DNA of 10,424 bases, taken from NCBI GenBank assembly GCA_016788945.1, contig JAEUSA010000366.1, positions 1 through 10,424 of the forward strand. Reading direction: 5' to 3'. Numbering within the stretch: position 1 is the stretch's first letter; each line of letters starts with the position of its first letter. Of the stretch, positions 7,015 through 10,424 are shown piece by piece. Both the position numbers and the translations under genes were made by a program. Under the pieces are notes generated by a model. That model did not search any database and was not told the DNA's origin. It saw only the letters and a list, made by a program, of their open reading frames with translations. The stretch comes from Leptospiraceae bacterium (GTDB lineage Bacteria > Spirochaetota > Leptospiria > Turneriellales > Turneriellaceae).

Positions 7015-7400
7015 AATACCTATTGATCACATTCAGTCTGTCGCTCATTGCACCGGTGATTTCCGCGGCTGACCAGAATCTGCCGGCCCCGGTCAGCGGC
7101 TATTTTTCTGCGATTGCGCAGAACGACCGCAAGGCGTTGAGCGATCTCTACACCGAAAAGGCAAAGATACTCGAAGTCAACCGCACAATCAGCGGCAAGA
7201 AGGCTATTCTGCGCTGGGCCGATAACGAAGTCTTTGGCGGCAAGTATACCATACTGCGGATTATCGCTGCAAACGACACACAAGCAGAGCTCATTGTTGA
7301 GTTTATACCCAAAGGTGCCGCCAGCGGTTTTCGCGCGAACTACAAATTCCAGCTCACCAGCAAGCAGATCAACTACATGAACCTGCAATACGCGGATTAG
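7011..7400 (+). CDS. Small secreted protein, NTF2/SnoaL-like
   Basis: A 129-residue protein starting at the ATG at 7011, which overlaps the previous stop as ATGA and has GGAGAAAG about 4 nt upstream. A longer open frame from 6753 exists but overlaps the lipoprotein gene and lacks support. Residues 1-19 form a signal peptide with likely cleavage after VISA. There is no lipobox Cys, so the protein is probably soluble in the periplasm or exported. The mature part has a helix followed by strands: VSGYFSAIAQNDRKALSDLY, AKILEVNRTISGKKAILRWADNEVF, then strands to NYMNLQYAD. The layout resembles that of the lipoprotein before it, so the two may work as a pair on the same small ligand, though sequence identity looks low. 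Function unknown. The TetR gene follows within a few bases. Confidence 0.82.
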   Translation: MKYLLITFSLSLIAPVISAADQNLPAPVSGYFSAIAQNDRKALSDLYTEKAKILEVNRTISGKKAILRWADNEVFGGKYTILRIIAANDTQAELIVEFIPKGAASGFRANYKFQLTSKQINYMNLQYAD

Positions 7401-7407
7401 GAGAAGG
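7399..7407 (+). promoter_or_regulatory. Ribosome binding site next to the anomalous TetR start
   Basis: AGGAGAAGG overlaps the stop of the preceding gene and lies directly before GTG at 7408. That GTG opens only a four-codon frame (GTG AAA TAC AGT TAA). The TetR frame starts one base out of register. Confidence 0.6.
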
Positions 7408-7996
7408 GTGAAATACAGTTAACGAGAAACTCGGGATTCAGTTTCCCGCGCTTCACCGCCGACACTACGAGAACTTCTCTCCCGAACGGCTTTCGGCAGC
7501 CGCAGCCCGGCTGTTTTACCAGCGAGGTTACGGCGTCGGTCTGCAAGAAATTCTCGATGCGGCGGGTATCTATAAGGCCACCTTTTATCGTTATTACCAA
7601 TCGAAAGACGAACTTGCGCAGGAGTATATTCAAGCAAAAAGGGACGAGCTCATTGCAGTTTTGCGCTCCTTGATGTTGAAACGTCCACAACGCACGGCTT
7701 TTTTCGCTACTTGGGCAAAGCTGCTGGCGCGCGGTGCTGAGGCCGGGGATTTTTTCGGCTGCCCATTTTCGAATCTTTTTGCACAGACTCTGCACGAATC
7801 ACCAGAGCTACGTGCCAAGCTGAGCTCAGCAATTGCTGATATTATTTCTGTTCTGTCTGATTATCTGAAAGATGAGCGCGCAGCGCAGAGTGTTTTTATG
7901 CTCTATGAAGGTGCGATGACGATGTATAATCTCACGGGTGATCGCACGGTGTTTGTGCGCCTTAACGAAGATCTGCAGAAACTCGTGGGATCATAA
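7408..7996 (+). CDS. TetR/AcrR-family transcriptional regulator with no in-frame canonical start (apparent 1-nt frameshift at the 5' end)
   Basis: The frame from 7412 to the stop at 7994-7996 encodes 194 residues, normal TetR length. Near the N-terminus is a typical TetR helix-turn-helix: RLSAAAARLFYQRGYGVGLQ, then EILDAAGIYKATFYRYYQSK and DELAQEYI. The C-terminal half is helical with GDFFGCPFSNLFAQ, as in the LmrA/YxaF-like group. An in-frame TGA at 7409-7411 closes the frame upstream, and no ATG, GTG or TTG occurs in frame before 7661, which lies past the DNA-binding domain. Starting at that TTG would leave only the ligand domain. Removing one A from the AAA at 7411-7413 would join GTG 7408 to the frame as M-N-T-V-N-E-K-L. 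Either a sequencing error, a recent inactivating insertion, a rare start such as ATT 7436, or +1 frameshifting explains it. Third gene of the operon, probably regulating the two secreted proteins. Confidence 0.75.
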
Positions 7997-8066
7997 CGGC
8001 GGTAGCCACAACGGTCCGGTGCTGCCGTCCAATGCCCTAATTGCATTGGCCGTTAAAATCCAATGC
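7994..8066. other. Structured convergent intergenic element: possible three-way junction
   Basis: TAACGGC (7994-8000, including the TetR stop) pairs with GCCGTTA (8049-8055). Inside, GGTAGC (8001-8006) pairs with GCTGCC (8021-8026) with one G-T wobble, and CAATGC (8030-8035) pairs with GCATTG (8043-8048). Together they can form a closing stem with two arms. A further CCAATGC at 8060-8066 can pair with GCATTGG (8043-8049) instead, giving mutually exclusive hairpins. There is no T-run on either strand, so it is not a textbook terminator, although its place between convergent genes suggests 3' end formation. An integron attC site and a dispersed palindromic repeat are alternatives. Confidence 0.45.
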
Positions 8067-8074
8067 GCGTAATG

Positions 8075-8788
8075 TTAGAATTCCGCCGTGACTTTTCCTT
8101 GTCCCGCAGCTTTAATATGCCTGAATTCGCGCGTAGTCTTTTCGCTGCGTGGTGTTTCATTGCACTTCTCACTGTGGCAGATTTCATTCCCCTTCTTTAG
8201 GGCTGTGAAGAAAATGCGGCCACTAATGAGATGCCATTCCAATACCTGATAATGCGACTCGCTGCTGGTGCCGCCACAGTTAAAACTGTTATTGTTATTG
8301 CGCAGTTTACCGGCATTGAGCAGAATCAGAGTTCCACTGCATTGCCTCATAGAATCAGAACTCGATTGAATCTCTAAAGCAATTGATCCTGCACGCGATA
8401 AAGCGATGAGTTGGGCAACTTCACCGCTTGCCTGCGCCGTCGGATCATCGATGACAATGGTGCCATTCATGATGCGTACCGTATGCTTTTGTCCAGGACG
8501 TTTCAATAGAGGGCCGAAAACCCATCCGGTTTTTCCGTTGTATTCGACCTGTAGCCAGGTACCTGTAATGTTCATGACATCGGTGGGTGCATCAGGTGCA
8601 CCGACAACGCGCACCGAGGCACCGAATGGGATGTTTCCCAATGGCTTGCCGGTAACGCTACCTTCGCCCCGCATCATGGCCCCCGGCTTCACCGCGACCG
8701 ACAGCATTTCACCGGTTTCCTGTGCGGCGGCGGCAGTTGTCAGAATCAACGAAAGCAACAGGTAGTAACGGGTACGGGTATATTTCAT
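8075..8788 (-). CDS. Secreted SH3b-domain protein
   Basis: A 237-residue protein from the ATG at 8788. An in-frame GTG at 8800 would only add four residues before the signal peptide. Residues 1-22 form a signal peptide (basic start, hydrophobic 8-18, AAAA before Gln23). Residues about 29-95 look like a bacterial SH3 domain: VAVKPGAMMRGEGSVTGKPL, then GASVRVVG, and TWLQVEYNGKTGWVFGPLL with the usual W-x-V-x-G-WV pattern. Such domains often bind cell-wall peptides or proteins. The remaining 140 residues are of unknown type, with four Cys (150, 171, 204, 209), an NNNN run at 164-167 and a basic tail. It sits 30 bp downstream of the SanA-like gene on the same strand, so a shared envelope role is likely. 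Confidence 0.8.
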   Translation of the reverse strand: MKYTRTRYYLLLSLILTTAAAAQETGEMLSVAVKPGAMMRGEGSVTGKPLGNIPFGASVRVVGAPDAPTDVMNITGTWLQVEYNGKTGWVFGPLLKRPGQKHTVRIMNGTIVIDDPTAQASGEVAQLIALSRAGSIALEIQSSSDSMRQCSGTLILLNAGKLRNNNNSFNCGGTSSESHYQVLEWHLISGRIFFTALKKGNEICHSEKCNETPRSEKTTREFRHIKAAGQGKVTAEF

Positions 8789-8818
8789 AACACCGGGCAC
8801 GGTCAGAATTGCGTCGTG

Positions 8819-9478
8819 TCAATCTCTTGTTAGCTCCGCATCTCCCGTAATCGGAATTTTTTCTCCCAGAAATTTTGGTTTTGGTTTGGAGATATTGACC
8901 TGTAACCAAGCCTTGATTTTGGAGAAAAATTCTCTGAACTTCGACCAGTTATGCGAAGACACGGTGTACTGGCGTCGATCGGCAACGAAGCCCGAACAGG
9001 TCAGTCCTAACTTACGCGCGGTATAAACCGCGCGCGAAAGATGAAACCGTTGCGTCACAATTACGCAGTCCTTTACTTCGAAAATGTCACGCGCACGATG
9101 GAGGCTGTCGTAGGTGGAAAATCCGGCATGGTCGAGAAAAATATCCTTTTCAGGTACTGACATCCGCCTTAAGACCTTGCGCATTGCATTGACTTCGTCA
9201 TATTTATCTTTGCCGTGATCACCAGTGAGCAGAATTTTGTGGATTTTACCTTCCTTATAGAGCTTCGCCGCCGAGACGACGCGGTCTTCAAGCATCGGCG
9301 AGAGTGACCCATCGCGATAAATTTTCGCCCCGGGCACAATCGCCGTGTATGCAGAGGGCAATGATCGGGTAGAGGTGTGGATGTGCTGATCGAAAGAGGC
9401 CACGGCGCGGTGGATTAACCACAGCGGAAGCGCAAACAACAGAAAAGCAAAAAGAAAGCGAATGAGCCAGCGGCGCAT
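8819..9478 (-). CDS. SanA/YdcF-type DUF218 membrane protein (vancomycin high-temperature exclusion family)
   Basis: A 219-residue protein with one N-terminal membrane helix (about 5-24) and an otherwise extracytoplasmic DUF218 domain. Seen motifs are AIVPGAKIYRDGSLSPML (46-63), EDRVVSAAKLYKEGKIHKILLTGDHG (64-89), NAMRKVL (97-103), DHAGFSTYDSLHRA (116-129) and VTQRFHLSRAVYTARKLGL (141-159). These match the SanA branch closely. In E. coli SanA affects envelope permeability and vancomycin exclusion at high temperature; the biochemical activity is not firmly known. The ATG at 9478 lacks a clear ribosome binding site. The C-terminal 40 residues, rich in Lys, Phe and Pro, extend past the core domain. 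It is divergent from the thioredoxin-like gene and precedes the SH3b gene. Confidence 0.9.
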   Translation of the reverse strand: MRRWLIRFLFAFLLFALPLWLIHRAVASFDQHIHTSTRSLPSAYTAIVPGAKIYRDGSLSPMLEDRVVSAAKLYKEGKIHKILLTGDHGKDKYDEVNAMRKVLRRMSVPEKDIFLDHAGFSTYDSLHRARDIFEVKDCVIVTQRFHLSRAVYTARKLGLTCSGFVADRRQYTVSSHNWSKFREFFSKIKAWLQVNISKPKPKFLGEKIPITGDAELTRD

Positions 9479-9609
9479 GGATCATACCGGCGACTTCGGG
9501 CTGCAGAGTAAAGCGCATTGCCATCCTAAAGCTATTGACTCAATGACCGCCGAAATTTCGTGTGAATTGTAAAACATTGCTATGGCATGCGCAAAGCGAT
9601 GTTAACACC

Positions 9610-10206
9610 ATGAGTAATTTAGTATGGTATAACAATCTTGATCAGGCACTCATAGACGCCGCCGAAAATCGGCATCCCGTATTGCTGCAATTCATTCGCG
9701 AAAACTGCGCAGGGTGCGCCAAAATGGATCACCATGTGTTTTCCGACGCCGCGACGATCACGATGCTGACGGAACAGTTTGTTCTGCTGCGACAGAATAT
9801 CCTGACCGACCGCGCGGTGCGTTCGCGCTACGCGGCGCTCTGGACCCCATCTTTTTATTTCCTGAACACTGACGGCAAGCTGCTGTGGTTTTCAGAGGGC
9901 CCGCTCGACGCTGCGGATTTCAGAACGGTCTGCGCCCTGGGTCGTTCGCGCTACCTGTTACACAAGGGCCGTTACGAAGAAGTCATCGATCTCATCGATG
10001 CGCGCCTCGCAGCGCGCGAGAATGATCCGCGCGGCCCGCAGCTGATTTTTGCCCGCGGCATGGCGTACTACCTGCGCTTCGGCGACAAAGATGCATTCCA
10101 TGCCGCGATGGAAGAGATTGTGGAGCGCTACCCGCACAGCCCCGAGGCGCGCATGTGGCCCTGGGAAGGGCAATACCCGCTGCCGCCGGGCTATGAAAAT
10201 CCATAG
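9610..10206 (+). CDS. Thioredoxin-fold protein with CAGC motif and helical C-terminal extension
   Basis: A 198-residue protein from the ATG at 9610. An in-frame GTG at 9562 would add 16 residues unlike the fold, and neither start has a strong ribosome binding site. The first 110 residues form a thioredoxin-like domain of the Thioredoxin_7/DUF255-like kind: VLLQFIRENCAGCAKMDHHVF with Cys33 and Cys36 (CxxC), FVLLRQNI, and the cis-proline in WTPSFYF (Pro80). No signal peptide is visible, so it is probably cytoplasmic. Residues about 112-185 are helical and tetratricopeptide-like (GRYEEVIDLIDARL, ARGMAYYLRFGDKDAFHAAMEEIVERYPHSPEARM). A thiol-disulfide or chaperone-like role is likely; the partner is unknown. 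The last codons (Tyr-Glu-Asn-Pro-stop) lie within the first of three palindromic repeats, so the present C-terminus may have been supplied by the repeat. Confidence 0.85.
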   Translation: MSNLVWYNNLDQALIDAAENRHPVLLQFIRENCAGCAKMDHHVFSDAATITMLTEQFVLLRQNILTDRAVRSRYAALWTPSFYFLNTDGKLLWFSEGPLDAADFRTVCALGRSRYLLHKGRYEEVIDLIDARLAARENDPRGPQLIFARGMAYYLRFGDKDAFHAAMEEIVERYPHSPEARMWPWEGQYPLPPGYENP

Positions 10207-10207
10207 C
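10190..10207. repeat. 18-bp palindromic repeat, copy A (spans the thioredoxin-like stop codon)
   Basis: GCTATGAAAATCCATAGC is an imperfect palindrome closely matching copies B and C. Unlike those it is flanked by CCGCC-like GC-rich arms on both sides, which can lengthen the stem. Confidence 0.6.
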
Positions 10208-10226
10208 GGGCGGGAGATTCCTGCCC
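10208..10226 (+). terminator. GC-rich hairpin directly after the thioredoxin-like gene
   Basis: GGGCGGGA (10208-10215) pairs with TCCTGCCC (10219-10226), 8 bp with one G-U wobble, around a GAT loop. It starts 1 nt after the stop. There is no T-tract, so it may act in 3' end protection or be part of the repeat element, not a classical terminator. Confidence 0.4.
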
Positions 10227-10236
10227 CGGACTCCCT

Positions 10237-10254
10237 GCTATGGAATTCCATATC
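10237..10254. repeat. 18-bp palindromic repeat, copy B
   Basis: GCTATGGAATTCCATATC, of which 14 bp (10239-10252) form a perfect palindrome. It is preceded by CCCT and followed by AA, as is copy C. Confidence 0.6.
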
Positions 10255-10306
10255 AAAAGGGGCGCAATCAAGCCGGCTCGACACGCCTGGAACGCTCCAT
10301 CACCCT

Positions 10307-10324
10307 GCTGTGGAAATCCATAGC
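10307..10324. repeat. 18-bp palindromic repeat, copy C
   Basis: GCTGTGGAAATCCATAGC, preceded by CCCT and followed by AA as in copy B. Spacing from B is 70 bp and from A 117 bp, start to start. Confidence 0.6.
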
Positions 10325-10383
10325 AAGCGGTAACACCCTACCCGGCCCACCATCCTGACTAACTATTCAAGCCAACTCTATTC

Positions 10384-10401
10384 TATCGTATATTTACGAT
10401 A
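10384..10401. promoter_or_regulatory. Operator-like palindrome near the right edge
   Basis: TATCGTA (10384-10390) and TACGATA (10395-10401) are perfect inverted arms separated by TATT, in an AT-rich stretch within GC-richer DNA. A TACAAT (10402-10407), 5 of 6 to a -10 hexamer, follows at once, so a bound repressor would block a rightward promoter. The controlled gene would lie beyond the window. The regulator cannot be named. Confidence 0.5.
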
Positions 10402-10424
10402 TACAATCTAACTCCGCCGCCCGA

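Noticed and set aside
7994..8055. Hammerhead ribozyme or integron attC site
   Set aside because: The hammerhead core (CUGAUGA and GAAA) is absent. The R''/R' ends only partly fit attC consensus and the L'' and L' arms do not pair with each other; kept only as an unexplained structure.
10190..10324. CRISPR array
   Set aside because: Only three copies, unequal spacers of 29 and 52 bp, and very short palindromic repeats; no cas genes in view.

Overview
The window (about 52% G+C by eye) looks like chromosomal DNA of a bacterium, probably a spirochaete of the Leptospirales, perhaps Turneriella-like. The support is indirect: a truncated multi-pass membrane module of the kind found in front of spirochaetal class III cyclases, a lipoprotein with a relaxed ATSC lipobox, and the mix of small secreted NTF2-like, SH3b and SanA/DUF218 proteins. 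There are no rRNA or tRNA genes, transposases, phage genes or CRISPR arrays.

Region 1 (1-1427): the 5' part of a multi-pass membrane protein gene runs leftwards off the window. It is divergent from a rightward gene for a GyrI-like small-molecule-binding protein. The GyrI-like gene is convergent with the next gene and the two stop codons overlap in the tetranucleotide CTAA.

Region 2 (1424-6450): an oxidoreductase cluster. Leftwards run a LysR regulator, a zinc-dependent medium-chain dehydrogenase and an SDR-fold protein that has lost the YxxxK catalytic motif. Rightwards, from the same 131-bp control region, run an intact classical SDR and then an AraC regulator. The LysR/SDR gap holds three alternating TGTTC half-sites, the best regulatory signal in the window and the probable LysR operator. 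The substrate cannot be read from the sequence.

Region 3 (6520-7996): a compact operon of a small NTF2/SnoaL-like lipoprotein, a small secreted protein with a similar layout (ATGA overlap), and a TetR regulator that follows at once. The TetR reading frame is open and gives a full-length protein, but it has no ATG, GTG or TTG in the right place. A well-placed GTG with a good ribosome binding site lies one base out of frame.

Region 4 (7994-9478): a structured 78-bp convergent gap that can fold as a three-way junction, then a leftward pair: a SanA/YdcF-type DUF218 membrane protein followed by a secreted SH3b-domain protein.

Region 5 (9610-10424): a cytoplasmic thioredoxin-fold protein whose last codons and stop lie in the first of three near-identical 18-bp palindromes. 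The other two follow in a 120-bp non-coding stretch. Near the right edge is a clean operator-like palindrome, presumably controlling a gene beyond the window.

I did not find a convincing undescribed multi-gene system. The observations most worth a second look are the TetR start anomaly, the catalytically degenerate SDR, the palindromic repeats at 10190-10324 and the three-way-junction structure at 7994-8055.
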